A DNA stretch of 64,000 nt from Trichaptum fuscoviolaceum (GCA_910574455.1 CAJSYZ010000010.1:1082770-1146769), one strand, 5' to 3'. Counted from the stretch's first letter, positions 32,342-47,803 are shown. Notes: a model not told the origin generated them from the sequence alone. Numbers and translations: made by a program.

Positions 32342-35028
32342 TTATGACCAGGTCGCTGGCCCAAATGTTTCACCTGGCGCTAGTGTGTAAAAAGGTGCAC
32401 CCAATGCGTCTGCCGTGTTCTGCCACACGGTGTTGCCCCACCAATTGAGGTTGATGCCGCCTTTCGGTAGTTGGAGGGAGAAAAATATTACAATCAACCC
32501 AATAGCTACTCCTGAATCCAGAGCGGCTGAGAGGATATAATTGAACCGCATCCACCACTATTGAATAAATAATCAGTCAGTCATGCGTATATCAGAAAAA
32601 AAAGTCAGACATACCCTGAAGTGAAACCGGCGAACGTAGTATTGGAAGATGGCACCGACAGCGAACCAAGAAGAGTAGTTGATACCCGTTGCAGGTGGGA
32701 TTGAGCTGACACCAGAGAAGAACACGGGGATATTGATGAAGCGCCAGAAGGATAAGGGATACCTCCTTGCGAGGAAGTAGAATGGAATTGGGAGGAGTGC
32801 TCCGACGAGGAAAAACCACAACAGAGGCGAATATCTGGAAATTACCATTAGGATTGGCGGAACAAAAAGAAAGTCATGTGAACTCACAAGGTACCAACAG
32901 AGAACATGCGCTGGGGACCTATCGCACCCCAAGCCAAAGCTGCAGTTGCGAACACGGAGGCGCTCGGGCAGATGAAGTGAGCTGGCTGGTCTTGGGAGCA
33001 AAGGTCAGGGATATTCGCGAACATCCACATCTGTACAGCAACAGACACGAAGCATGAGACAATCGTCGCGATGATTTGTCCGGAGAACATCGTGCGTGGC
33101 GGAATCTTCATGTAGTGGCCGAGCTTGAGGTCCCCAAGGAATGACGTCGCCTGGTTGACAGAGATGAAGGAGAACGTCTTGAAGATCATCATCGCCACTG
33201 GGCGGCCGGGAAGCATGTATCCAACGATCAATTCCGCAAGCACTTGGATCGTCACCTGTTGATTCGTAATCGCGATAATGACGCTCGTTGGGATGACAAA
33301 GACGCCTGCAACGAGGAGAGCGACGACCAAACCCCAGACGGGTAGTTTTGTGTCGAAGACCTCGATAGTGACGATGGCCAGGACGAACGCAATGAGTCCG
33401 AGGATTAGGTACCAGTAATGTGGCACCTCAGAGTATACGGACATGAGACGCGAATGAACATCACGCTGCTGCTTCAAGCTCAGGCGGAATTGACGAGCGA
33501 TATCGTGGCGGTACCATAGGTAAGTATGGACCAATACTGCTGTCATACTCGCGAAGGAGAGGCCATACGCCATCGCGAATGTGATAGGAATGAACATCGG
33601 GGAGTACTGTTGGTAAGCGTCAACGTTGAATTCGCCGTCCTGGATGATTAGCGTCGGGTCGTACGGAAGGCCGGTGTTGTCAAATGAAATTGAAGCGGAC
33701 ATGGGCAAGAACTTTGAGAAAAAGACGTTCTTGTAATAAAGGATGGGGGTGACGATCCAGAACCAAAACACAAGCGAGGCAAATGTGTTGACTTGAGCCC
33801 ACCACGGTGTGACGAGGGGACTATCGATGAAGGAGATCATGCTCCAGTCAAAGGTCAGGAAACCCATTCCAAGGCCCGTTTGATAGCCGAAGAGCTGGTT
33901 TACAACGACATTGTTCGGGGCGATCCAGCAAACCCAGTTGAAAATGCTGAGCGCGGTGAAGATGTAGCCAGGGAACCAGAACCAAAGGAAGCTGGCAAGC
34001 ATGGCGAAGACGAAGAACTTCTCGCGAGAAATATGCTTCGTCTCGCGCTTGCCGTAATTTCGGTGAAGAGTGTTGAAAAGGGCGGAATTTACGAGCGCGC
34101 CAGGCCAGAGCATGCTCGATGGCCAGACAAGGAATTGGCGAACAACGCCAGCGAAGGAGAAACCAAGGAGCTGAGAGCTCAGACACAGAAGGATTTGATA
34201 GCCAAAGCCCCAATGTTGGGCGAAATAAACTTCTTGTGTCGCGATGACGTCTGTCGCATACACGCCACCAGAGACGACGTTAGCCATGACGGTGATCATA
34301 GTGTGTTCTTTAATGTTGAAGGGGCCCGGATTAAGAGACCAAGAGAGTCCGAAAGTGGTGAAGCGTGTCGTGGGGAGGAGATATTCGAAGAATTTGCCGA
34401 TCGGAAGAGAAACAAGCTGGACAACAAGACCAGAAATGAAAACAGAAGGATCTGAGGTGCAATTTTAGTACTGTAATGCAGATGAAATGCAGGTATACTC
34501 ACATCTCATACTGAACAATTGGTTAATACCAGAAACAAGAATCGTGAAAACAATCCCAATGAACCACATCCTGAATGTGTTCACGGGCATATTAGGGTCA
34601 TCGGTGTTCGACACCGCGGCTCGTACTTCGGCGTAAGGAGATTCACTAGATTGCAAGTCAGAAATAGAGCAGCTACGGAGAACAAGCGCCACGTACTCTT
34701 CATATTCGAAGGCATCAGAGGATCGTATATGCAGGCGTGCTTCCGACTCCGCCATGCGCGAGTCAGCCCGCGACTCGGTATCAAAATCAGAGGGCGCTGT
34801 CCCTATGGACGGGCCGATATTAATGCTGTCGGGATACCGATGCTTGTGCTCAAGCTCAAACGACGCATCGCTCAGAGAGACTGTCTCGACACTGTGCAAG
34901 TCCCAGTTGGGGTCATTCAAGTGGAGGAGTGCCTCATGGACTTCGATGTCCTCAGGCACGTCGGGCATCGAGCGTCGATGCACAAGCGACGATGTCGGCG
35001 TCGACAGAGGAATGAACTTCTGCTCCAT
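32342..35028 (-). CDS. OPT-family oligopeptide transporter
   Basis: Multi-pass plasma-membrane proton-coupled transporter for small peptides and possibly glutathione. ATG 35028 begins MEQKFIPLSTPTSSLVHRRS. A cytosolic acidic N-terminus of about 150 residues (EDIEVHEALLHLNDPNWDLH is typical of fungal OPTs) precedes the first membrane helix MWFIGIVFTILVSGINQLFS. The family signature SLNPGPFNIKEHTMI is present across the second exon, and KIPPRTMFSGQ occurs near the C-terminal third. About 12-14 hydrophobic helices are visible. Introns near 34503-34441, 32888-32835 and 32605-32558 join in frame. The protein ends GETFGPATWS at 32342. Length of about 850 residues is normal. A further intron precedes the start codon. 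Confidence 0.92.
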
Positions 35029-35040
35029 TGCGTCTGCTGT

Positions 35041-35138
35041 CTGTAGCACCAGGCAAAGGAGAGAGTAAGTAAAGGAAAAGAGATGGAGAGGGGAGAGGAA
35101 GAAAAGAGGAGGGGATCGTATCGCTTTAGCGAACTCAC
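35041..35138 (-). promoter_or_regulatory. Probable 5'-UTR intron of the OPT gene
   Basis: A strong donor GTGAGTTCGC (35138), a pyrimidine-rich tract and acceptor TGCTACAG (35041) end 12 nt before the OPT start codon. Joining the exons puts an upstream ATG (ATGGCATACGC) out of frame with the OPT ATG, so a short upstream ORF would span the splice junction and could affect translation. Confidence 0.5.
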
Positions 35139-35815
35139 GCGTATGCCATCAGTCTTTTTGTACAGGACGCGTTAGAGATGAGTCGTGACACGGAAGCAAG
35201 GGCCGCAGGCGAGAAGACGCTGAGCATGGTCGCAGAATAATTGTCTGTGACGCGAATATCAATAGGCACGGATCACTATGGATCAATTTGGCGGACAATA
35301 GAGCTCAAAGCTGATCTTGCGCGCCGCACAAAAGCATTGGTTCCCTCGCTTGTGCGAGTCACCGATCATGGTGAAATAGGCCTAGGAGTCGCTTCTGCGC
35401 ATTTATTGAAATATCAGAGTCAACGTAGAGCTAGGTGCCGCAGAGAGTCCCAATAGACTGTTACACCTCAAGGTGACACTGCAGACGAGAGCCACTATCG
35501 GGTAACTCGGAGCTCATCCCAATCCCAGTATAGTGAGAATGAAAGCAAGCATGGGTCGCCGAGAATATGCTGGTTCCATTTGTCGTACGTTGGGCAAAAA
35601 CCTATCTTGTGGCAAAAGGGTCAAGACAAGCATTCCGTTGCGAGGCGGATGGAGCGAACGAAACGAACAAAAAAGAGACAATTGAGATGCAATTCCTTTT
35701 TAGTCAAGAATATCGCTTACGTCACCTGCGCTCATACTCGAAGCTATTCGGCAGTGTTCACAACGCAGGCCCAATTGTCCTCGCCAACCATCGCCAACGG
35801 CGTCCGGGAGAAAAA
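35139..35815. other. Divergent promoter region OPT / ATG43-like
   Basis: No independent gene supported. The ORF from 35567 in frame with the next gene lacks family similarity before 35816. Confidence 0.4.
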
Positions 35816-36409
35816 ATGACCTCTCTCGATCCATCCCACTTCCCAGACTTAGGCCGAAAAGACCATACCTCGCGCGGAAATGCTGTTGTCCGCCCGCAAG
35901 GAGGACCAAATTCGGCACATTTACACATCCCAGTCATACCGGACCTGCGGTTTGAGTACAGCTACTTGAAAAGCATTGCTCCTTATGTCAAGACTCGCCG
36001 CATCGCGGCGCCTGGGGCCGACGAGAAACACAGCACTGAGGAAATAGACATTGATGTCGAGGAGAATGGCGGTGCAGAGGTGGTGGCAATTGACTGGCGC
36101 AAGGTCGCGTGGATGACTACGCGAGACCAGGTTATAAGCCCTCTGATTCAAGGCGCGGTTTGGTGCGTAAATGTCTCCTATCTCACTGCTTGTTGATTTA
36201 CCTCCTGTCGATTTAATAGGGGCATTGCAAGCCAGTTCGTCAGCCCGATCCTTTCCTTCATGGGTTCAATTTTCCGGCCAAGAAGGTTATCCCGTCCATC
36301 CTCTTCACCTCTACCCGTGAAGAAAGAAAGCGAGTTCACACAACGTTTTCGAAGTTGGTCAAAGAGCCTAACGAGCGGTCTCGAGACAAACATCGCGCTT
36401 GCGAAGTGA
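35816..36409 (+). CDS. ATG43-like (DUF1770) protein
   Basis: The block IPDLRFEYSYLKSIAPYV and the following WRKVAWMTTRDQVISPLIQG plus GIASQFVSPILSFM match the fungal DUF1770 family, whose fission-yeast member Atg43 is a mitochondrial outer-membrane mitophagy receptor and import-related protein. ATG 35816 opens MTSLDPSHFPDLGRKDHTSR. One intron near 36161-36219 (GTGCGT to AATAG) joins AVW to GIASQF. The C-terminal segment around VISPLIQGAVWGIASQFVSP is hydrophobic enough for a single membrane anchor. A WRKV tetrapeptide after acidic/hydrophobic residues fits an Atg8-binding WxxL/V motif, which is inference. Short, about 180 aa. Tail-to-tail with PIG-L, 60 bp apart. Confidence 0.72.
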
Positions 36410-36469
36410 CGAAGCCATCCAGCCGAATAAATTATTCTCGAAGAATTACAAGATATAATACTACCCTCA

Positions 36470-37538
36470 TCATCTATCTGGTAAAATCTCCACCCATTCG
36501 TTTACCCACATGTACCGCGAGAATGCGACATATAACCACCGGAACCAAACGAGCTGGCTGCGGTGCTTTTTCATGGCTGCCACTGCTGTCAGGTACCTCT
36601 CGTGATTCGAAATGAAGGTGCTTTCTTTCCTTGAAGGGCACAAGCTTGCGATGACGACGAGTGCTCCTGGTTCCCCCTTGTTTCTGAGCAGTTCACAAAC
36701 TGTAAGCTCGATACTTTTGAAGAGCGCTGCAAGTTGGCTCGAGTACTTCGTGGGGAGCAGAGGAACTGTCACAAGACTGAAGGCTCGCAGTCGGGGAGGC
36801 ATGCTTCGGGCTGATTCAGATACGAGCGCTCTGGCACCATGTGCTAAGGATACATGGTTTGGATGGGATGATATGCCTCGCTCGTCAAATGTAAGAACCT
36901 ACACAGTGGCGACAATATGGCATATTATTTGTGTATGATTATAATATCATAACATGGTCAAGTCAATTCATGTCATGTTTTCATGTGAGTTGTCGAAACG
37001 TACGATATCGATTTTGTGCTCCTCTATGTAAGGTTTCACATACTCAGCAATAAGATCTGCATCCCATATAGCAGTGATGTTGTCTTTGAAACTGGATAGC
37101 AAGGCGCGATTAAGACCAAGCTCACAGGACATGGCAAGACAGAAGTACACACGGCTCATCGAGTACCCATCTTCTTCCTTTCGGAATACCCAGCACATCC
37201 AGACTTCCTGCCAACTCGCGTTTCCTTATTTCCCCCAATCCATCCGCGTTTCCCGAAGACAAACAAAGCGAGAAGACCTTGCGGTGTTGTTCTTGCCCGC
37301 CATCCGTTAGCACGCTTGACGATGCATCAGGCACGTCTCGAGCAGATGAGCCTGTTAACGCAAGAATCGTCGGTGCGAAGAACATGCACTCGTCATCAGG
37401 GTGTGCTGTGAGGACTAAAATATTCAGCGGATTTTGACTGGAGCTGGTGAAATACGACGGTAGGTAGGTGTAGGAGGCATAATGACTCAACACCGCTGAG
37501 AAGCATGAAACTATCAAGACGATCTGGTAGGAGTGCAT
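36470..37538 (-). CDS. PIG-L N-acetylglucosaminyl-phosphatidylinositol de-N-acetylase, copy 1
   Basis: Catalyses the second step of GPI-anchor synthesis on the cytosolic face of the ER. ATG 37538 begins MHSYQIVLIVSCFSAVLSHY, a membrane anchor. The zinc-binding and catalytic motif LTAHPDDECMFFAPTI is canonical, followed by SLCLSSGNADGLGEIRKREL and SLDVLGI. Two introns (about 37208-37149 with joined DEPFKDNITAIWDADLI, and 37002-36898 joining KIDIV to LTFDERG) lead to the second metal motif SSHPNHVSLAHG. The protein ends at 36470 with YMWVNEWVEILPDR. About 295 aa, normal for Gpi12/PIG-L. This copy matches the standard enzyme better than the second PIG-L gene at 59.8-60.9 kb. Confidence 0.9.
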
Positions 37539-38409
37539 TATGTCGCGGGTGAGTTGAACTTCATTGAACTGGCCTATCAACTTCGTAATTCTCACGCTGA
37601 ATTCGAAGATACATATAAATTATGTTCTAAGCTCAGAACTCACGATAGTCTAACAGAGTAGTGAGAGTCAAGTCCTTTGAATGTATCACCCTGCGTTATG
37701 ACACGCAAGGATACATAAATCTATCAATTAGAAACTTAGAATCACAGGGGTACACATGGACAAGTATGTATAATTCATTTCAGAGGATACTGTAGCGAGA
37801 GCTGTCTCGGGATAAGCTTTCTATGATGGTATTGTAGGTATTGTATGAGTGCGAATCATAGTTTAAAAGGTTCAGAATCTGAGCTTGTGCAAATTTCAGC
37901 ACTTTCAGAAGAAGACAAGACGCTTACCTTGAAGTGCTATTTTTAGACAACTATCACTGGCACACCCGTAGTGTCATGCGTGGATCATTTATCTTTCGAG
38001 TACAGAGAAAGACGAAGGGGAGAAGCTGAAATATCCTTAGTCCATCCGCAAGTTGAAATCAGGTACTCTCGTACATATCATTGTCGTAGTGCCAGCACAA
38101 ACGGACGTTATCCCGGATAAATCCAGGAGGTGGCCTCAAATGCACAATACCATATATGATGATTTGAATAGATGTGGTTGGTCTAAACATTGGCACGAAA
38201 CCACGTAAGTCGAAGAGACCCGACGATTTCTCCACACCGACAGAGAACCGGACCCGTCCGCGTGATTTCTTCGCATAACTTCTGCGGGGCCGAAACTTAT
38301 CCGTCTTGACTATGACGCTCATAAGGAATAAATCTCCGTTCGATATAAAGCACGGGTGAGCTGGTTTGCGGTGCGACACATCTCACTAGGCTTGTTGCTC
38401 TATCGTAGG
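37539..38409. other. Intergenic gap upstream of CBM1 gene
   Basis: No gene supported. A 106-codon leftward ORF at 38059-38379 has no start context, splice partner or recognisable motif. Confidence 0.4.
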
Positions 38410-39467
38410 ATGATCTCCAAGCTCGTCGTTGCCGCCGCCCTAATAGTGGGGGCGTCTGCCCAGTCGACGGCCTCGCAATGGGGTCAGGTACGAATTTTTA
38501 GCTCGGAAATGAGTCTAAAGGCTAATGGAGCAAGCGATTAGTGCGGTGGAATAGGCTGGACTGGCGCGACGCTCTGCCCGACTGGATGGTTCTGCTCTGA
38601 ACTCAACGCTTATTACAGCCAGGTCTGTACACTGTGCACTCCGCCAATAACAAGAGACTCACATAAGGATTGAAGTGTCTTCAAGGGACTGCGACTACAA
38701 CGGCAACCTCGACCTCAACAACAGCATCCACAGTCTCCACAGTTTCCACGACCACGTCTGCGACGAGCGTCAGCGGCGGGAGCACATCCTCTATCCCTAC
38801 TGGGACTGCCACCAGCGGTCCGACCGGTGCAACTCTCCTCCCGAATAACCTTTGGGTTCGCGCGGTAGTAAGTAGCATCTCATACTTGAAAGACATGTAA
38901 CGCGGATGATAACGTCTCAATCCTCTTTCAGGAAGCTCCGAACTTCCATACGTACCTCCAATCGTCGGTGTCGGGAACCGCAAGCCCTGCTGTGTTTGGG
39001 AGCTACTTAACTGCTGCACAGTTCCAGCTGAATGACGGCCAGGTTGAACAGCAGCTGGCCGATGGCAGTGTACTTTACCTCAACGGTATGTTGTGTCTTG
39101 ATTAAGCCATCAGATGACAGATCGTTAAACCTGTGCTCGTATAGTCAACACAACCACAGCGTCAACGGCGACTTACCTCCCCACATACTTCGCAACAACT
39201 CCGAACGTGGACGGTACATGGGCGTTCCAAGGTGACGGTCTGACTTGGACTGCAGCAGATATCCCTCGCCAAAACATCGGTGCCTTCCTTGCCTGTGGAG
39301 ACGGTGTACCAGGTGTATACGTTAATCTCGGCGCGTGAGTATCATTCATACCATCAGAATAAAATATCGAATATTAACATACACTTTATAGATACGCGTA
39401 CATGACCCCGGCCGGATGCGCAGATGAGACACTCAACTACTACAACGGTGCAACCGCTGTCGACTAA
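38410..39467 (+). CDS. Secreted protein: CBM1 cellulose-binding module, Thr/Ser linker, unknown C-terminal domain
   Basis: ATG 38410 starts a signal peptide (MISKLVVAAALIVGASA, cleavage expected before QSTAS). Two introns inside the module join QWGQ|CGGIGWTGATLCPTGWFC and NAYYSQ|CLQG, making a CBM1 fold with four cysteines and the aromatic cellulose-contact residues Trp, Tyr, Tyr. A linker of about 50 residues is almost only Thr/Ser/Ala/Val (O-glycosylation likely). The C-terminal domain (about 140 residues) has WVRAVEAPNFHTYLQSSVSG, DGSVLYLN, FQGDGLTWTAADIPRQNIGA and two cysteines (FLACGDG, AGCADE); I do not recognise it as a known hydrolase or monooxygenase. Ends at 39467. Probably extracellular plant-cell-wall binding protein. 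Confidence 0.85.
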
Positions 39468-40643
39468 GCCGAATGAACAAAATCTAGTACTTGTCAGTTG
39501 ATGTAATGACAATATAAAATTGAATGGCGTACGACTAGTCCTATGTTTTGAGTTTGTTAACAGTTAGGTCCGAAGTCCGAGATCTCATGCCCGTTCTGCC
39601 GAGTCTACAACGCGCAATTGAGGCACCAGCTTCCTTGGTAAGCTTACCGATGAACAGCTAGAATAGCTTTCCCTCAGCGATGAAGCACATTCGAAGTGGC
39701 TTGTTACCAACGCATGATGAAGTTGCGGGGAATTATAATTGCCATGGGGCAAAGGTTTGCATCGAATTAGCAATGAAGCGATTCTTTTTGTTGCCGTTAA
39801 GTAGATCCATGGGGTACTGGTCGGGGATCTCAAGGATCTCAAGAAGTTTGTCTTTGAGGAAATAGGTATCCCCAAGATGGGGCCAGACCGGTCTCGCTGT
39901 ACGTACGAAGAAGGTTTGGAAGTGTATTAGACACATACTTGGCGAGCAATGAGGACACAGTCCCCTGAGTGAAGGACTTCGGACATGAGAATCGCCTTAG
40001 ATTATATCCATCAATTGGTGCTATGTAGGTCATGCCGAGATTACAACAGAGTATTCAATCGGGCACTTAGCAAATTCAATAGCCATATGTGTTCTGGTTA
40101 AGCTAAAGAGGTTTTCAGATACTATTCAGTGTCGCAGAGAATAATCCAGTGGACATCAGTGGTAGGAATTAGTGGCTTCGGGGGCGAGTGAAGTGTGTGG
40201 CCCATGAGATGTAGAAACATAAGCAGGATGTCGCGAGCCTTGTGCCAGCGTGCTGAAAGCGGACGCTGAGTTCGCACGCTATCCTCCCGCGAAAAACCGG
40301 CGTGCCCCCTTTTGAAATCAAACACCCAGCTTGCTCACTGTTCTCCACAGCCTCCACGCATCGATCTCATCACCCTCGACAGCGTCGAGCCCGCAGTGCG
40401 TCTCTTGTCTTGTGCATATTTTGCTTGTGCTCACCGTTGCTAACACTGTCATCTATTGCTGCACAGGTCGGACCGCACAGACATCCGCGTTATCCGAAAA
40501 CCCTGCGGGGCTGCCGACGCCAACAACATCCTCTCTCCCCCATATACCACCATCTGCTGCATCGCTCGACCCTCTGACGAGTAAAAATCCTCTCGAATTA
40601 CGAACTTTGACGACGACGTGGAGCGCTGTTAGGATAATTAGAC
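39468..40643. other. Intergenic gap upstream of PP1
   Basis: Contains the PP1 promoter. Leftward ORFs between 39585 and 40033 include the stretch KLLEILEIPDQYPMDLLNGN, which looks coding-like but could not be tied to a start, stop or family; it may be a gene relic. Confidence 0.35.
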
Positions 40644-43397
<2,754 letters not shown>

Positions 43398-46300
43398 CTA
43401 CGAAGTAGATTCTTGAGCAGCGGAATGGTTGTTAGTGGCTTCGACGCGCTGCACGCGCCGCCGTCGTCGTCGACTATGGGAGAAGAAAACATCAGTTTCA
43501 GGCACCAATAGTGCATGACGCAAGTCAAGTCGTACCGAGGGTAGATTGGACCTTTTGGCATGGGACGTTCGTCCAAATCGAGCGCAATGTTTGATGCTGC
43601 TTGGAGTCCCTTTTGAATTGAGATTAGAGTTAGCCGTCTGCCACTAGATTTTGCCTTTATCCTAAATTAAATGTAATACGAACCTCAATCCATTCGACCA
43701 CCTCAGGAACATCTCGAGCTTGTAGGAGGAACTGCTCGCCCTCCATACGCACCCGAAGCACGTTTTTTCTCTTGAAATAATCACTCGCAAGGCCACTCTC
43801 CGCGTGCTGTAGAGAGTATTCACGAATGAGGTCTTTCGGATTCGGGTCTGGTATTGACGGTACATCCTTATCCTTTTCGCGTGAGTTGGCGTTAGGTGTG
43901 TCTTTTGATGAGCCATTCATCGGAGATGAGTCGTTTCGCCGGTGGTGCAGTCGGAAGTGCGACCGAGAATGGGAGTGAGAGCTCTGGGAAGATGAAGAAG
44001 CGATTTGCGTAGAAGAGGACATAGCTGAGCTTGACGATGAGGAGATGAGGGTAGATGAAGCTGCAGAAATGTTTCCGTATATTGACGAACTCGAGTTCAT
44101 GTTGGAGATCGAGGTTGAGGATGCCGATAAAGCCGCCTCGGCAGAAGAGGAAAGATCTGCCGATGGGCGGACTACTTGCAGAGACGACCTTGGCGTCGAT
44201 AAGGGAGATGCGGCTGGTGAAGCTGGTTGAGATCGCGCCGAGGGATTTAATGAAATTCTCGAGCGATTCGGATGTAGTAAGCTCGTCAGTTGCCGCTTCG
44301 ACTTTGACTGCTGCGGCAGGTGAGACCCGCTGCTCTGTGAGTCCATCGAAGCGCGCTCGATCGTTACACTCGCACGACCTTGCTGCGCTTGCGCCTGAGC
44401 CTCCGCATCCTCCTGAGCACGCAACTCCAACTCCTCTTCCCACTTACTCCTCTTCTTCGGTTCGCGAGCCCCGATATTCCCAACGACCACGCCGCGCGTG
44501 TCGTTAGACGCAGTGATACCATTTCCATGCGCAACGTCGCCAACGCCGACCTTGCTCTCCCACCAACCAGTCACAGCGCTGACGCCAGCCACTGTGTGCG
44601 GGACGTTGTAGACACGGAAAGCCGTGCCCTCGAGCACGACGTGTACCCGCCGCCACTTGCGGTCGCGCGCAGGCTTACCAGGCGCGGCGAACTCCAGCTT
44701 CCGGGGCAATATTGCGGAGAGCTTGATGTCGTTCGAATATGGTGGCAACTCCTCACGTCCCTCTTCATCGCGTGGTATTGGCACACCAAATCGTCGCAAT
44801 TGTGGATGCTGATGTGCATTAGGACCATTATCCGAAGAAAGGAGGAAGGAAGGATATGGCGGAGGTGGACCAGACGAGGTGAATGTCGGCATTGAAGTTT
44901 GTCGACGTAACGTAGGTGATCCGCTCGCCGCAGTTGTCGTCGTAGATCTGTTGTACGCTGCCGTCGTCGTCGTGGTAGAAGGAGGGAGAGGAGACAGATG
45001 ATCTGATGCCTGAGAAGTACCATTCTGCTTTGCATCCTGCACGGCCGAGGTAGCGTTCGCACTAGGATCAATTCGAGACGAAGCAGTGGCACTAATAGCA
45101 GCTCCGTCGCGTTCTTGGGTTCCGCTGCCTGGGACGGTCCTCAAAGTCTCCTTAGTATGATCGCCTATAAGGTTCCCATGCTTAAAGATATTCCCATGCG
45201 TATGCAATTGCTCGCCTTTCGACTCTGTAGTGCTGTACTTAGGAGTCGCACGCTCGCGAGAATTCCGGTCATCGCTGCTGGCCAGGTCGGCCGAACCCAT
45301 CGAATTCAAATTCGAAGCACCGGAAGCCAACTTTGTGTCAGTCGCGTCTTCAGATGGTTTGGATATGTGGATAAGGTCGACCATGCTCTTTGATACTTGG
45401 TGATAGAAGCTGGGCCGCCTTCCCCTTCCGTTCGTTGTTAAGCTTTCGCCGCCTCCAACCTCCGATGTTCGCACTTCACGCCACATTGTCGTGCTCGAAT
45501 AGTCTGCAGCTGCAGGCCAGCGCAGTGTCGCTGCGTCCGAGCGAAAGTCCGCTGCAGTAGGTGTTTTCAACGCTGAATCCACCTCCCTTTCAAACGCACG
45601 GTCCCGCTCTCCCTCGCGATCTTTCCCTTTATCCTTCGACGTGCCGATAGACTCGGAGCCGCCGGAGCTAGAGCTGGCCATCGATGGAGAAGAAACCAAG
45701 AAGTTGAAGTAATCTCTCTCCTTCTCGCCGTTCTTCTCACCTCTCTTTGTTACTTGACTAGCCTTTGGTGTTGCGAGACCCGGCCCGGGCCTGGACGGGA
45801 GAAGCTCTTTGTCCTTCCCTTTGGCGTCGCGTCCGAGCAACGCAGACAATGACATGTCGCGCTTGGGTTTGGGTATGAAAGAGAGAACAGGCGGACTTTT
45901 GAGCGGATTCTTAGAGCTCCCTGACCCGGGAGTATCGTCCTCCATCGAGCCGTCTTCATCGTCACTGGCACTACCCATTCCAGCACTTTCGCTTGACATC
46001 CTTGGGTCACCCTCTGCATCCTCATCTTCCTCTTCAGCAATCATATCATCTTCTAGCATGTGATCAGCATCATCCTCTGCATCATCCTCGTGTGATGTGC
46101 CCTCCATAGGTAAAAGTGGCATCGAGTTTAGACGAGCAGCCGTACGTCTCCCTTCCCTCCTTCCCTCAGTACTTGGCCCAACCGCATTGCTTTCACCTCC
46201 AAAGCTTGAAGAGCTACTTGGAATACCATCGCTCATCGACGCAGACCGAAAAGAACGGGACGCCCGTCCGGCACGTGGTGTCTCAGCCGTCGGGCTTGTC

Positions 46301-47803
46301 GGTGGTAGTGGGAGTATAGGGAACGGTGGCGCACGTACGATAACAGACGGGGACAACCGCACGCCGCCCGAGAAAGCTAGAGCAGCAGCCTTCTGCCTCT
46401 CCGCGTGCTGCATAGCGCTCGACGACGTAGGTGTCAGATCTGGAGGAGGGAAGCTTGAGTACGAGGATGACGCCGTCGAAGGCGACTCGGTGACTCGTTT
46501 CAATTGCGAGAAAGTCGTGGTGAGAGGCGGGAGAGAAGGTAGAGCATTGAGTCGGGGTGCAGGCGCTCGAGCGGGGGACGACATCGTTGATTGCGTAACC
46601 GCATCTTTTGTTGCTGTAGATATAGATGGAGAAGAAGCCAATGACACAGGTCCGCGTAACGTTTCCATGCTTGAGTTCTCAAGTCCGGCAGCGGTCAAAA
46701 GACTTAGATGCGAGTCTGCTGCGCGCCCTGAGGGTGGCCCTGTGGAAGGGTTTGACCTTGCAGTCGATGTCGAAGAGAAAGGTGGAGAGGACGAGGAAGA
46801 GTGAACTGGTACGTGCTGCTGGGAACCCACGGCCAATAAGATGGGCGGTAATCCTGTGCTAGGCCGCTTATGTGATTCCGATTGGTTATTAACAGCATTT
46901 GCTTCCGGGCGGTCGGCCTGTGTTGATGCGAAGTGAACAAACATTATATCGCGAGTATCAAAATGATAGAAGCAAACTTTGTTAAAAATCTTGATGCAAA
47001 ACATTGCAAGATAAATATACTCACCACTATACTTGAATACCCCACACCTTGCCCTGGTCTGGATTGTAATCTCCCAGCAGTCGATGTTACACCAACATTA
47101 CTCCGCACGACATTGATATCTGAGCTTTTCGGCAAGACACTAGCCGTGCTATGATTAGTGGGATGATCAGATCGCGTGTGTGGCGCTCCTTGTCGTTCGG
47201 GCTGTGTTACATGTGTCGTAGTAATTGAATGATCATTCGGACACGATGCCCGCCGTGCTGAGGCGACTTGCACGCCGCCAACTTCTGCACTCGCGACGAA
47301 GGTAGCGACTGCTAGGCCATGCGCTACGCTCCCTTTGCCACCGACATCGTTGTGAAGGGGTACCTTCCACACTCTCGACGAGGAACTGCGAGTCCTTCCT
47401 GTATCATCCATACTATGTCTCAAAGCGTCCGCGTCAACATCTACATCCAAGTAGCCAGCAGTATTCACAGCAAGCATCGATTCGAATGGCTGCGTTTTGC
47501 GTAGAATGTCCATTGAGCGAGTTGCTCGAGACCCCGGGCCGGTTTGCGAGTAAGGGTTGTTGATTCCGTCCGCCAAGCTCCCTCGTCTTGAGCTGGACTT
47601 CGAAGCTTGCTGAAATTTGGATTTCGTGAAGAACTTAAGACCTAACTTCTTGACAAAGGAGTTTGCGCCTAGCTATAGATAGGGGTTGTTAGAAGAATAC
47701 GGAGATCATAAAGATGGTTGAAGCGCACCTGACGGCCTGAGTCGTCTTTCAGATTAGCAGAGGAGCGACTATGTGCAAGACCAGAAGAGAGTTTCGAGGT
47801 CAT
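43398..47803 (-). CDS. Large Ser/Pro-rich PH-domain protein
   Basis: The start is ATG 47803 ([20 protein letters not shown]). Introns near 47720-47672 and 47026-46920 join to a central exon of over 1000 codons. Most of the protein is Ser/Thr/Pro-rich and probably disordered, with an acidic patch (46000-46090). The PH domain begins at [19 protein letters not shown] with [17 protein letters not shown], is interrupted by an insertion of about 230 low-complexity residues, and resumes with [40 protein letters not shown] and VEWIE followed by the final exons ([20 protein letters not shown]). The last exon reads a CGA/CGG run as seven arginines and stops at 43398. A membrane-lipid adaptor role is inferred from the PH domain. 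Related agaricomycete proteins share this layout. Confidence 0.8.

Noticed and set aside
33793..34455. Rightward 220-codon ORF
   Set aside because: Antisense to the OPT transporter; the opposite strand has membrane helices and family motifs.
38059..38379. Leftward 106-codon ORF
   Set aside because: No family match, splice partner or start context.
39585..40033. Overlapping leftward ORFs upstream of PP1
   Set aside because: Some coding-like strings but no consistent frame, start or stop; mentioned only as a possible relic.
46097..46804. Rightward 235-codon ORF
   Set aside because: Antisense to the Ser-rich PH-domain gene; low-complexity codon bias opens the opposite frame.
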